The notes under the pieces are model-generated. The model was not told where the DNA came from and did not search any database. It saw only the letters and a list, made by a program, of their open reading frames with translations. From contig NZ_CP076543.1 in NCBI RefSeq assembly GCF_030440515.1, forward strand, positions 5,652,501 through 5,716,500: DNA of 64,000 nucleotides, in the 5' to 3' direction. The stretch comes from Streptomyces xanthophaeus (GTDB taxonomy: Bacteria > Actinomycetota > Actinomycetes > Streptomycetales > Streptomycetaceae). Numbering within the stretch: position 1 is the stretch's first letter; every line of letters starts with the position of its first letter. Both the position numbers and the translations under genes were made by a program. This document shows, in pieces, positions 7,226 through 15,463 of this stretch.

Positions 7226-8302
7226 CTATCGCCCGGCCAGCGGTGCCTGCTGGAGGGGGACCGGGCGGGGGGCGGTCGGCGTGGGCGGATCCAGGACCAC
7301 CGGCGGGGGAGGGGCGGCCGGCAGGTTCAGGCCGAAGATCCCGCAGGGCACCTCGGGCGTCGCGTACGGGAGGTGCAGGCGGCCCTGCGCGCTCCACAGG
7401 CCGGTCCCGCCGAGCCAGCCCACCGGAGCGCCGAGCCGGAAGACGTGCCGGTCGGAGGGGCGCCACAGGCCGATGTCGCCCTCGGGCAGCCGCAGCGCCA
7501 CCCCGCAGGTCTCCGGCATCAGGGCCTGGCCGGGCTGGACCGCGAACGGGCGGGCGTCCCCCAGACGGGCCAGGCACTCCGGGAAGCGCAGCGGCAGGGA
7601 GCTGCCCAGCACCCCCCAGCCGAGGCGCGGTTCGCCCGGTGCGTCGGAGCGGATCAGCAGCAGCCCGCTGTCCGGGTCGGCCAGCAGCAGCCGGTCGTCG
7701 CTGTCCTCGGTGATCTGCAGCAGCGGGGACACCTCGGTGCGCCCCAGGTCCACGGCGACGGCCTTGGTGGTGCCGTCCAGCTCGCGGTCCAGGGCCAGCA
7801 GCCGCCCCGCCCGGTCCAGCCAGACGCCGCCCGAGCACCGTCCCGGGATCCGGGCGACGGGCCGCGGCCCCGACGGGCTCCCGGCCACCTGCCAGACCGT
7901 GCTCACGGTGTCCTCCGCGGCCAGGGCGAAGGCGCCGGATCCGTCCGGACACGGCGGGAGCAGGCGGACCCGTACGCCCTCCCGGACGTCCACCCCGCCC
8001 AGCTGGAGCTCCCCGGTGCTCGGCCCGGCCTCGGCTCCCGTCGGGTAGAGCAGCGCGAAAGCGTGCCGCTCCGCCACCCGCCGGTGGATCAGCACCCGTC
8101 CGTCGGCCAGCGGCAGCACCTCGCTGTCCGCCTCCTCGGGCTGCGCGAGCGGCAGCGGTACCGCGTACGGCTCGGGCCCGGCGAGGGTCCAGCGCTCCGC
8201 GTAGAGAGCGTCGCCCTCGCCGGCCAGCCGGGCGGCGTACGACCCGTCCGCGGCGATGCCGAACGCGGACGTGGTCGTCATTTCGATGGCACAGACGGTC
8301 AT
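7226..8302 (-). CDS. Conserved protein of unknown function, WD/propeller-like
   Basis: A 358-residue soluble protein with no signal peptide and no helix long enough for a membrane. It is rich in repeated blade-like strands (GRVLIHRRV, GVWLDRAGRLLALDREL, DDRLLLADPDSGLLLIRS, GDIGLWRPSDRHVFRLG), which suggests a beta-propeller, and ends in a proline-rich tail (PAAPPPPVVLDPPTPTAPRPVP). I do not recognise the family. The start is ATG 8302 with GGAGGTGA upstream, a strong ribosome site. It is divergent from the Nif3 operon across 271 bp. No enzyme motif is visible. Confidence 0.65.
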   Translation of the reverse strand: MTVCAIEMTTTSAFGIAADGSYAARLAGEGDALYAERWTLAGPEPYAVPLPLAQPEEADSEVLPLADGRVLIHRRVAERHAFALLYPTGAEAGPSTGELQLGGVDVREGVRVRLLPPCPDGSGAFALAAEDTVSTVWQVAGSPSGPRPVARIPGRCSGGVWLDRAGRLLALDRELDGTTKAVAVDLGRTEVSPLLQITEDSDDRLLLADPDSGLLLIRSDAPGEPRLGWGVLGSSLPLRFPECLARLGDARPFAVQPGQALMPETCGVALRLPEGDIGLWRPSDRHVFRLGAPVGWLGGTGLWSAQGRLHLPYATPEVPCGIFGLNLPAAPPPPVVLDPPTPTAPRPVPLQQAPLAGR

Positions 8303-8573
8303 CCGTGGTCACCTCCGGGGGGAAGCTAATTTCCGCGCTTCCCGGCGAACAACACCACCAGCACCGCTTCACACATACGGGTGTCCGCGCGGCGATTCGT
8401 GCGTGCCGGACGAGACGGTTGTGCTGCGCGGCCCGTCCCCGCCGCTCAGCGGGCCCGTACCGGGGGGAAGCTGCAGGCCGGAATCTTCTGGTTTGTCCGC
8501 CCCGGAGGGGAAGGGCCCCGTCCGGCAGGGCTGGCCTGACCGGGACGGTCGCCCCGGACGGTAGCCTTGGCCC

Positions 8574-9434
8574 GTGCCCCGTCTCTCTGAAGTCATCGCC
8601 GCGCTGGACGCTCTCTGGCCCCCCTCGCGGGCCGAGCAGTGGGATGCCGTCGGAACCGTCTGCGGCGACCCCGACGCCGAGGTCACCCGGGTCCTGTTCG
8701 CCGTGGACCCCGTCCAGGAGATCGCCGACGAGGCGGTCAAGCTGGGCGCCGACCTGATCGTCACCCACCACCCCCTCTACCTGCGGGGCACCACCACCGT
8801 CGAGGCCGGCACCTTCAAGGGCCGCGTCGTGCACACGCTGATCAAGAACGACATCGCGCTGCACGTCGCCCACACCAACGCCGACACCGCCGACCCGGGC
8901 GTCTCCGACGCCCTCGCCGGCGCCCTCGGCCTGCGCATCACCGGCCCGCTGGTGCCCGACCCGAGCGACCCGGAAGGCCGCCGGGGCCTCGGCCGGATCT
9001 GCGAACTGGACCACCCCGAGACCCTGCGCGAGTTCGCCGCCCGCGCCGCGGCCTGGCTGCCGCCGACCGCCCAGGGCATCCGCGTGGCCGGCGACCCGGA
9101 CGCGCCGGTCCACCGCGTCGCCGTCAGCGGGGGCTCCGGCGACAGCCTCTTCGAGCAGGTCCGCGCCGCCGGTGTCGACGTCTTCCTGACCGCCGACCTG
9201 CGCCACCACCCGGTGTCCGAGGCCCGCGAGGCGAGCCGTCCGCTCGCCCTCGTCGACGCCGCCCACTGGGCCACCGAGTGGCCCTGGTGCGAGCAGGCCG
9301 CAGCCCAGCTCGACGCGATCTCCGAGCGCCACGGCTGGGGCCTGCGTACCCACGTCTCGCGCACGGTCACCGACCCGTGGACGGCCCACGCGCCGTCCGT
9401 CACACCCCCTTCTATCTCTGGAGCCCCCAACTGA
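8574..9434 (+). CDS. Nif3-like dinuclear metal centre protein
   Basis: A 286-residue Nif3/DUF34 protein. The metal ligands of the family are seen: THHPLYL (two His), HVAHTNAD, the acidic residue in FLTADLRHHP, and VDAAHWATE near the C-terminus. Nif3 proteins bind two metal ions in a toroidal hexamer; a cyclohydrolase-like or nucleotide-related role has been proposed for the family, but it is not settled. The start is GTG 8574; TAGCCT lies 7 bp before it, so it is likely leaderless. The next gene starts within its stop codon, so the two are coupled. Confidence 0.88.
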   Translation: MPRLSEVIAALDALWPPSRAEQWDAVGTVCGDPDAEVTRVLFAVDPVQEIADEAVKLGADLIVTHHPLYLRGTTTVEAGTFKGRVVHTLIKNDIALHVAHTNADTADPGVSDALAGALGLRITGPLVPDPSDPEGRRGLGRICELDHPETLREFAARAAAWLPPTAQGIRVAGDPDAPVHRVAVSGGSGDSLFEQVRAAGVDVFLTADLRHHPVSEAREASRPLALVDAAHWATEWPWCEQAAAQLDAISERHGWGLRTHVSRTVTDPWTAHAPSVTPPSISGAPN

Positions 9435-10174
9435 ACGCCGAGCCCGCCGACCAGATCCGACTTCTCGACGTCCAGGCCCTGGACGTCCGGCTGTCTCAGC
9501 TCGCCCACAAGCGCAAGTCGCTGCCCGAGCACGCCGAGCTCGACTCGCTCACCAAGGACCTGGCGCAGCAGCGCGACCTGCTCGTCGCCGCCCAGACCCA
9601 GGCGAGCGACACCGCGCGCGAGCAGACCAAGGCGGAGCAGGACGTGGACCAGGTGCGCCAGCGCGCCGTCCGCGACCAGCAGCGGCTCGACTCGGGCGTG
9701 GGCATCTCGGCCCGGGACCTGGCGAACCTGCAGAGCGAGGTCGTCTCCCTCGCCAAGCGCCAGGGCGACCTGGAGGACGTGGTCCTGGAGGTCATGGAGC
9801 GTCTGGAGGGTGCGCAGGAGCGCGTCACCGCGCTGACCGAGCGCGTCTCGGCCCTGGAGGCCAAGGCCGCGGACGCCACCGCGCGCCGTGACGCGGCGAC
9901 CTCCGAGATCGACGCCGAGGTCGCGAAGGTCACCAAGGACCGCGAGGTCATCGTCACGTCCATGCCCGCCGACCTGATGGCGCTGTACGAGAAGATCCGC
10001 GTCAAGCAGGGCGGGGTCGGCGCCGCGCGCCTCTACCAGCGCCGCTGCGAGGGCTGCCGGCTGGAGCTCGACATGGCCGAGGTCAACGAGATCAAGGCCG
10101 CGGCCCGCGACCAGATCGTCCGTCACGAGAACTGCGGCCGCATCCTGGTCCGTACGGCCGACTCGGGCATCTGA
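9431..10174 (+). CDS. Coiled-coil protein with C4 zinc ribbon; probable CTG start
   Basis: A 247-residue protein with a long coiled coil from about residue 15 to 165 (repeated Q, E, L and R heptads) and a C-terminal zinc ribbon: RRCEGCRLELD, then RHENCGRI; the fourth ligand of a C4 set is not clear. The DUF (zf-RING_7-type) family has a helical hairpin that may bind nucleic acid. No ATG or GTG is available between the Nif3 stop and the conserved beginning (DQIRLLDVQALD). A CTG at 9431 overlaps the Nif3 stop as CTGA, with GGAG 7 bp upstream, so I take CTG as the start. It is coupled to the next gene by TGATG. Confidence 0.75.
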   Translation: MNAEPADQIRLLDVQALDVRLSQLAHKRKSLPEHAELDSLTKDLAQQRDLLVAAQTQASDTAREQTKAEQDVDQVRQRAVRDQQRLDSGVGISARDLANLQSEVVSLAKRQGDLEDVVLEVMERLEGAQERVTALTERVSALEAKAADATARRDAATSEIDAEVAKVTKDREVIVTSMPADLMALYEKIRVKQGGVGAARLYQRRCEGCRLELDMAEVNEIKAAARDQIVRHENCGRILVRTADSGI

Positions 10175-11493
10175 TGCCGCAGTTTGTCGTGGAGGCGGAC
10201 GGCGGGTCCCGGGGCAACCCGGGGCCGGCCGGCTACGGCGCGGTGGTGCTCGACCCGGCGACGGGCGAGACGCTGGCGGAGCGTGCCGAGTACATCGGCA
10301 TCGCGACGAACAACGTGGCCGAGTACAAGGGCCTGATCGCCGGGCTCGCGGCGGCCCGTGAGCTCGCCTCCGACGCGCAGGTCCTGGTCCGGATGGACTC
10401 GAAGCTGGTCGTCGAGCAGATGTCGGGCCGCTGGAAGATCAAGCACCCGGACATGAAGCCGCTCGCCGCCGAGGCCGCGCGGATCCTGCCGCGCGCCCAG
10501 GTGACGTACGAGTGGATCCCGCGCGAGCAGAACAAGCACGCGGACCGGCTCGCTAACGAGGCCATGGACGCGGGCAAGCGCGGCAAGCAGTGGGAGCCGT
10601 CGGCCTCCACGGCCGCCCTCGACCACGGCGCGGCGCGCGCCCTGGCCACCCCGCCGGCCCCGGCGGGACCGCCGGGGGACGCGGCGAAGGGGGCCGCGGC
10701 CGTCCGCGCGGCCCTGGTCTCCGCCTCCGGAGCCGCGGCCACGTCGGCCCAGGAGCTCGCCGACACGCTGTTCGCCGACGCCGAGGCCCTCGCCGACGCG
10801 ATCGAACCCTGCCTCGACGCCGATGCCCCGGCGGTCGCCGCGGGCAGTCACGGCTGGGGCCCGGACATGGGGGCGCCGGCCACCTTCGTGCTGCTCCGGC
10901 ACGGCGAGACCGCCCTCACCCCGCAGAAGCGCTTCTCGGGCAGCGGCGGCAGCGACCCCGAACTGTCCCCGGCCGGCCGCCGGCAGGCCGCCGCCGTGGC
11001 CGAGGCGCTCGCCGCCCGCGGCACCATCCAGACGGTCATCAGCTCCCCGCTGATCCGCTGCCGTGAGACCGCCCAGGCGGTCGCGGACCGCCTCGGCCTC
11101 ACCGTGACGGTCGAAGAGGGCCTGCGCGAGGTGGACTTCGGGGCATGGGAGGGCCTGACCTTCGCCGAGGTGCAGCAGCGCTTCCCGGACGACCTCCAGG
11201 CGTGGCTGGACTCCCCGAAGGCGGCCCCCACGGGCGGCGGTGAGAGCTTCATGTCCGCCACCCGCCGGATCTCGGCGACCCGCGACCGCCTGCTGTCCGC
11301 CCACGCGGGCCGCACGGTCCTGCTGGTCACCCACGTGACCCCGGTCAAGATCCTGGTCCGCCTGGCCCTGGGCGCACCGCCGGAAGCCCTGTTCCGGATG
11401 GAGCTCTCGGCGGCCTCCCTCTCGGCGGTGGCCTACTACGCCGACGGCAACGCCTCGGTCCGCCTCCTGAACGACACGTCCCACCTGCGGTAG
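10174..11493 (+). CDS. Bifunctional RNase H / acid phosphatase
   Basis: A 439-residue fusion. Residues 1-135 are RNase HI: EADGGSRGNPGPAGYG, NVAEYKGLIAGL, RMDSKLVVEQMSG and HADRLANEAMD carry the catalytic acidic residues. A linker of about 90 residues rich in Ala follows. From about residue 230 comes a histidine phosphatase domain: LLRHGETALT, the ISSPLIRCRETA motif, VDFGAWEGLTF, and VTHVTPVK with the second His. The architecture matches the actinobacterial RNase H/CobC-like enzyme, which removes RNA from DNA hybrids and has acid phosphatase activity. Its ATG overlaps the zinc-ribbon stop by 1 bp, so the three genes form a coupled operon. Confidence 0.9.
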   Translation: MPQFVVEADGGSRGNPGPAGYGAVVLDPATGETLAERAEYIGIATNNVAEYKGLIAGLAAARELASDAQVLVRMDSKLVVEQMSGRWKIKHPDMKPLAAEAARILPRAQVTYEWIPREQNKHADRLANEAMDAGKRGKQWEPSASTAALDHGAARALATPPAPAGPPGDAAKGAAAVRAALVSASGAAATSAQELADTLFADAEALADAIEPCLDADAPAVAAGSHGWGPDMGAPATFVLLRHGETALTPQKRFSGSGGSDPELSPAGRRQAAAVAEALAARGTIQTVISSPLIRCRETAQAVADRLGLTVTVEEGLREVDFGAWEGLTFAEVQQRFPDDLQAWLDSPKAAPTGGGESFMSATRRISATRDRLLSAHAGRTVLLVTHVTPVKILVRLALGAPPEALFRMELSAASLSAVAYYADGNASVRLLNDTSHLR

Positions 11494-11569
11494 CCCTGGC
11501 GGGGGCCGGGCGGGATCCAGGCTCGGTGCCGTACCCCTGGCGGGAGGCCGGGCGGGATCCATCGCTGCG

Positions 11570-11850
11570 CGGGCGGTGCGCGGTGCCGCCGAGGGGTATC
11601 TCCTCGGCTCGGCGCGCGCGGGGCGTCACGGCCGTACCCGGTGGTCGCGCCTCGTCCTGCGGGGACACCCCTCACCGTCCCCGCTCCCCACGCGTCGGGC
11701 CGGCTTCGGGGCACTGACGGAGCCCTGCCGTGGGGTGGGGACACGGCGGAGTGTCCCCGCAGGACGAGCGCGCACCACCGCGTATGGCCGAGACATGCCG
11801 TACCGCGCGAGCCGAGGAGACACTCCGGCGGGGCACCGCCCCACACCACC
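11570..11850. repeat. Long imperfect inverted repeat (arms about 110 bp)
   Basis: The left arm (about 11570-11692) and right arm (about 11729-11850) are reverse complements with scattered mismatches. Matched segments include TATCTCCTCGGCTCG with CGAGCCGAGGAGACA, GGTGGTCGCGCCTCGTCC with GGACGAGCGCGCACCACC, CTGCGGGGACAC with GTGTCCCCGCAG, and CTCCCCACG with CGTGGGGTG. The loop is about 36 nt (11693-11728). If transcribed it would fold into one rod-like hairpin of roughly 280 nt. It looks like a mobile or repetitive intergenic element, but no target-site duplication is visible to me. Confidence 0.65.
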
Positions 11851-11894
11851 CAGCCCCGCCGGCGATTGAGGCGCGGGGTCTGGGGCGGAGCCCC
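11851..11894 (+). repeat. Dispersed 44-bp GC-rich element, copy 1
   Basis: Begins CAGCCCCGCCGGCGATTGAG and ends GGGGCGGAGCCCC, the last part being able to fold as a small hairpin. Three more copies occur at 21079, 24730 and 27899. This kind of element is scattered between genes in many Streptomyces genomes. Confidence 0.75.
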
Positions 11895-11965
11895 AGCACC
11901 ACCGACCGGCCGGCCGGGAGTCGAGCCGGAGAGAGAACCGCCGACCCCCGAACGGGAGTGGAAGC

Positions 11966-12375
11966 GGCAGACGAGCCGGCCTGTACGCCGGGTTCTGTCG
12001 CCCGGTGACCTCGCGGTCGCCGGGGAGACGGCCATCCATCTAGGACCGGTGTTGCCACCGGCCTCGTGCGGTCTACCCGCGAACTCGGGCGGGCAGCCCT
12101 CAAGCGTTCGCGCAGACCCGTCCGGGGACGGATCCTCTTGACCTTGCTCCGGGTGGGGTTTACCTAGCCGCCTGAGTCACCTCAGGCGCTGGTGGTCTCT
12201 TACACCACCGTTTCACCCTTACCGGGGGCCGAAGCCCCTGGCGGTCTGTTTTCTGTGGCACTGTCCCGCGGGTCACCCCGGGTGGGCGTTACCCACCACC
12301 CTGCCCTGTGGAGCCCGGACGTTCCTCGGCGGGATCCGAGGATCCCGACGCGGCCGCCCGGCCGACTCGTCTGCC
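11966..12375 (-). ncRNA. rnpB: RNase P RNA, class A
   Basis: About 410 nt. The two ends pair as P1 (GGCAGACGAGTCGGCC with GGCCGGCTCGTCTGCC on the minus strand). The conserved 5' P4 strand and neighbouring bases read GAGGAACGTCCGGGCTCC, and the universally conserved 3' part reads ACAGAACCCGGCGTACAGGC. Between them lie the CAGGG(T/C) region, GGTAAGGGTGAAACGG, GTAAGAGACCACC and GGTAAACCCC, as in other actinobacterial RNase P RNAs. It is the catalytic RNA that matures tRNA 5' ends. A TAACAT box on the minus strand (12385-12390) is the likely -10. The neighbouring MerR gene is divergent. Confidence 0.93.
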
Positions 12376-12384
12376 GTGGCGACC

Positions 12385-12390
12385 ATGTTA
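12385..12390 (-). promoter_or_regulatory. Probable -10 box of rnpB
   Basis: TAACAT on the minus strand lies about 8 bp before the inferred 5' end of the RNase P RNA. A clear -35 hexamer is not visible. Confidence 0.5.
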
Positions 12391-12419
12391 CCCGGGGCGA
12401 CGGCCCCGCCCGACCTCAC

Positions 12420-12450
12420 TTGACCTTGACGCAGCGGCAGGGTTTCTACT
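12420..12450 (+). promoter_or_regulatory. MerR-type promoter and operator
   Basis: TTGACC (12420-12425) and TCTACT (12445-12450) are separated by 19 bp, the overlong spacer typical of MerR-activated promoters. Within it lies an imperfect dyad, ACCTTG...CAGGGT. The MerR gene begins at 12457, only 6 bp after the -10, so it is leaderless and very probably controls itself. Confidence 0.8.
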
Positions 12451-12456
12451 GGGGGC

Positions 12457-13191
12457 ATGCGGATCGGAGAGATCGCCGCGGTCGTCGGGCTCACCACCCG
12501 GGCGATCCGGCACTACCACCATGTCGGGCTGCTCCCGGAACCGGAGCGGCGCCCCAACGGCTACCGGGCCTACAGCCTCCGTGACGCCGTCCTGCTGGCC
12601 CGCGTACGCCGGCTCACCGAGCTCGGGCTCAGCCTCGACGAGGTACGGGACGTCCTCGCGGACGACGCCGGGCGCGAACTCGCCGACGTCCTCACGGAAC
12701 TCGACGCCGACCTCGCCCGCCAGGAGGCCGAGATCCAGGAGCGGCGGCGCCGGCTCGCCGTGCTGCTCGCCGCCGGGCCGGGGGAGGCCGAGCCGCTCTC
12801 GCCCGGGCTCGCCGCGCTGCTGGCGAAGGCGCCGCGGACCGACTCGCCGGCCGCCGCCAAGGACCGCGAACACCTGACCCTCCTCGACGCCACGGGCGCG
12901 GGCGGCCAGGAGATGTACGCGGCGCTCGGGCCGCTGGCCGCCGATCCCGCCGTGCTCGCGCTGTACGTGCGCCTCGACGAGCTCGCCGACGCGCCCGTGG
13001 ACGACCCCCGGATCCCGCCCCTGGCGGCAGAGCTGGTGGCGGCCGTCCCCGACGAGGTGTTCGCCGCGATCCCCACCGACGGGGTGGTCGTGACCGGGTT
13101 CAAGGAGGCGCTGCTCGCCGAGTACGCGCCCGCGCAGGCCGAAGTCGTCCGCCTCGTCATGGAGGCGTTCATGGAGAGGGGGCGGGGATGA
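12457..13191 (+). CDS. MerR family transcriptional regulator
   Basis: A 244-residue regulator. The winged helix-turn-helix is at residues 1-70 (MRIGEIAAVVGLTTRAIRHY, HHVGLLPEPER, GYRAYSLRDAVLLARVRRL), followed by a dimerisation coiled coil (90-115, EIQERRRRLAVLL) and an effector domain of about 130 residues with no cysteine, so it is not a metal sensor of the usual kind. The domain may bind a small molecule. The gene is leaderless and sits behind a 19-bp-spacer promoter. Its stop overlaps the start of a membrane protein gene by 4 bp (ATGA), so the pair is an operon and the membrane protein is the likely target. Confidence 0.88.
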   Translation: MRIGEIAAVVGLTTRAIRHYHHVGLLPEPERRPNGYRAYSLRDAVLLARVRRLTELGLSLDEVRDVLADDAGRELADVLTELDADLARQEAEIQERRRRLAVLLAAGPGEAEPLSPGLAALLAKAPRTDSPAAAKDREHLTLLDATGAGGQEMYAALGPLAADPAVLALYVRLDELADAPVDDPRIPPLAAELVAAVPDEVFAAIPTDGVVVTGFKEALLAEYAPAQAEVVRLVMEAFMERGRG

Positions 13192-14024
13192 CCCGCATAC
13201 GGGCGGCACGGATCGCCGTCACCGCCGTCGTCCCGGCGGAGCTGGCGCTCGTGGTGTGCCTGGCGGCCGGGGTGCGCCCGCCCGGGTGGGCACTCGCCGC
13301 CACCGAGACGCTCCTCGTCGGCGTGCTGCTGCTGGAGGCCTGGGTGCTGCACGGCCTCTACGCCGCCGAGCGCGCCCGAGGCGCCGGCCGGCGGGCCGCC
13401 GGGCGCGCGGCGGCCAGGGCCGTGGTCCCGGTGCAGGTGCGGCGGTTGGTGCTGCACGAGCTGCGTGCCACCGCCTCCCTCGGCCGGTGGGCCGTGCGCG
13501 GCAAGCACGGGGTGCGCCCCGGGGACCTCGCCGCCGCGTACACGGGACCGCAGACGGCCATGATGTACGGGATGCTCTTCGTGTCGGTGATCGAGACCGT
13601 CGGCCTGGCCCTGCTCATCCCCTGGCCGGCGGTGCACCGGGTGGTGCTGGTGCTGGACGTGTACGGAATCCTGCTCGTCCTCGCCCTGCACGCCGCGTGC
13701 GTCACCCGGCCGCACGTGGTCCGCCCCGACGGTTCCCTGCGGATCCGCTACGGGGCCCTGTTCGACCTGGCCGTACCGGCGGACGCGGTGGCCTCCGTAC
13801 GGGTGGACCGGCGCTATCCCGAAGGCCGGCTGGTCACGCTGTCCGAGGACGGGGTGCTCGACCTCGCCGTCGGCAGCCAGACCACCGTCACCCTGGAACT
13901 GAACCGGCCGCTCCCCTTCACCCGGCCCCTCGGCGCCACGGGCGAGGCCCGGACCGTCCGCTTCCATGCCGACGACCCGCGCGCCCTGGTCACCGCCCTG
14001 CGCCGGCAGCCCGCCACGTCCTAG
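13188..14024 (+). CDS. Membrane protein coupled to MerR gene
   Basis: A 278-residue protein with about four hydrophobic segments: ITAVVPAELALVVCLAAG-like at 8-27, WALAATETLLVGVLLLEAWVL at 33-53, GMLFVSVIETVGLALLIPWP at 125-145 and VVLVLDVYGILLVLALHAA at 150-170. A soluble C-terminal domain of about 100 residues with beta strands follows (SLRIRYGALFDLAVPADAVASV, PLPFTRPLGATGEARTVRF). No family is recognised. Translation starts inside the MerR stop codon, and its stop overlaps the convergent RNB gene by 4 bp (CTAG). A role in efflux or envelope stress would suit MerR control, but it is not shown. Confidence 0.7.
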   Translation: MTRIRAARIAVTAVVPAELALVVCLAAGVRPPGWALAATETLLVGVLLLEAWVLHGLYAAERARGAGRRAAGRAAARAVVPVQVRRLVLHELRATASLGRWAVRGKHGVRPGDLAAAYTGPQTAMMYGMLFVSVIETVGLALLIPWPAVHRVVLVLDVYGILLVLALHAACVTRPHVVRPDGSLRIRYGALFDLAVPADAVASVRVDRRYPEGRLVTLSEDGVLDLAVGSQTTVTLELNRPLPFTRPLGATGEARTVRFHADDPRALVTALRRQPATS

Positions 14025-15463
14025 ACGGGCGCGAAGAGGATCTTCGACGTCCCCGGGTCGGCCTCCGCCAGCCGGACCCGGATCCGTTCGCCCAGGGGCA
14101 GGTCGAGCGTGGTGGAGCGGACACGGCCGACCACCGCCGGGTCCTCCAGGTGGACCGTGCCCACCAGCGGCTCCCGGTCCTTGACGTCGATGACCGTGGC
14201 CTCGAAGGTCTCCCCGACCCGGTCCTTCAGCACGGCGGCCTCGACCAGGTCCACGGACTCCCGCTCCACCGTGTTCGCCAGCCGGCTGCCCTCCGCCAGC
14301 TCGTCCGGGAGCGCGGGAAGGGCCGCCACCACCCACGGCGGCGGTTCGGTCCCGGCCACCGCCGCCAGGCACAGCTCGCCGGCGTACCGGTCGACGAGGC
14401 GGCGCAGCGGCGCGGTGCAGTGCGTGTACGGGGCCGCCACCGCGGAGTGGATCGCCGGGTCGGGGCTCTCGCCGCCGGTGAAGACCGTGTAGCCCGCCCC
14501 ACGCAGCAGCGCCGTGCACTCCTGGAGGAAGGCGGCGTGGGCGGGGCGGTGCGGGTCGAGGGAGCGCACGAGCTCGGCGTACGGCACGTGGTGCGGCCAG
14601 TCGATCCGCAGGGCCTTCGCCGTCCGCCGGAGCCTGCCGACCGCGCCGTCGGGGGCGCTGGGCAGCGTACGCAGGATGCCCGTGCCGGTGGCCAGCATCA
14701 GATCGGCCGCGGCCATGCCGGTCATCAGGGAGATCTGCGCGTTCCAGCCGTCGGCGGGCAGCGGGGCCCGGTACGCCAGGGAGTACGTGCCGCCGCGCTC
14801 GACGACCTCCTGCTCGGGCACGTTGAGGGAGATGCCGCCGCGCGCCTGTTCCAGGGCCTCGCGGAGCCGGCCGACGTCCTTCAGGAGGGCGAGCGGCTCC
14901 TCCGCCGTTCCGGTGTCGATGGCCTTCTGGACGCCGTCGTAGTCGAGTCGGGCGCGGCTGCGGATCAGCGCGCGGCGGACGTCGACGGTCTCGACCCGGC
15001 CGTCGGGGTCGAGGTCGAAGCGCCACACCAGGGCCGGTCGGATCTGGTCGGGCAGCAGGCTGGCCGCGCCCTCCGAGAGGACGGCCGGGTGCAGCGGGAC
15101 CTTTCCGTCGGGGAAGTAGAGGGTGGTCACGCGGCGGTGGGCCTCGGTGTCGAGCGCGCCGCCGGGGGTGACGAAGGCGGCGACGTCGGCGATGGCGTAC
15201 TGGACCCGGTAACCGCCGCCGGAGCGCTTCGCCAGGTGCATGGCCTGGTCGAGGTCGACGGAGGCCGGCGGGTCGATCGTGAAGAAGGGGACGTCCGTAC
15301 TGTCCAGGTCCGGGAGGCGGGGGTGCGCCGCCGCGTGCTCGGCCTCGGCGAGGACCGCCGCCGGGAAGACCTCGGGCACCTCCAGCTTCGTCCGCAGTTC
15401 GCGCAGCGCGGCCCGCAGAGCAGCCCCGTCTGCGCCGGTCATGTGCATCTGACGGCGTGGCAT
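14021..15463 (-). CDS. RNB-domain ribonuclease (RNase II/R family)
   Basis: A 480-residue 3'-5' exoribonuclease-like protein. The RNB core begins near residue 55: FFTIDPPASVDLDQAMHLAK holds the catalytic aspartates, followed by VQYAIADVAAFVTPGGALD, TLYFPDGKVPLHPAVLSEGAASLLPDQ and the C-terminal APYTHCTAPLRRLVDRYAG. It lacks the long cold-shock N-terminus of RNase R, and the C-terminal 80 residues are a beta domain in the place of S1. It should degrade single-stranded RNA in the cytoplasm. TAGGCT lies 6 bp before ATG 15463, so it is leaderless. It ends by overlapping the convergent membrane protein gene. Confidence 0.9.
   Translation of the reverse strand: MPRRQMHMTGADGAALRAALRELRTKLEVPEVFPAAVLAEAEHAAAHPRLPDLDSTDVPFFTIDPPASVDLDQAMHLAKRSGGGYRVQYAIADVAAFVTPGGALDTEAHRRVTTLYFPDGKVPLHPAVLSEGAASLLPDQIRPALVWRFDLDPDGRVETVDVRRALIRSRARLDYDGVQKAIDTGTAEEPLALLKDVGRLREALEQARGGISLNVPEQEVVERGGTYSLAYRAPLPADGWNAQISLMTGMAAADLMLATGTGILRTLPSAPDGAVGRLRRTAKALRIDWPHHVPYAELVRSLDPHRPAHAAFLQECTALLRGAGYTVFTGGESPDPAIHSAVAAPYTHCTAPLRRLVDRYAGELCLAAVAGTEPPPWVVAALPALPDELAEGSRLANTVERESVDLVEAAVLKDRVGETFEATVIDVKDREPLVGTVHLEDPAVVGRVRSTTLDLPLGERIRVRLAEADPGTSKILFAPV

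Larger units (their letters stand above)
11494..11965. other. Gene-free stretch with structured repeats
   Basis: No convincing coding region is seen on either strand. The stretch holds two near copies of a GCCGGGCGGGATCC box at its left end (11504-11562), a long imperfect inverted repeat, one copy of the dispersed GC-rich element, and then the 3' end of rnpB. Apparent open frames here read through palindromic sequence on both strands with similar products, as expected of an inverted repeat rather than a gene. Confidence 0.7.

Noticed and set aside
6252..9389. A 1045-codon open frame on the minus strand across the SDR, the unknown gene and Nif3
   Set aside because: It is antisense to several real genes and low in complexity. 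High GC gives few stops.
11345..12103. Several overlapping short frames around 11350-12100 on both strands
   Set aside because: They lie in the inverted repeat and the RNase P RNA. The two strands give similar products because of the palindrome.
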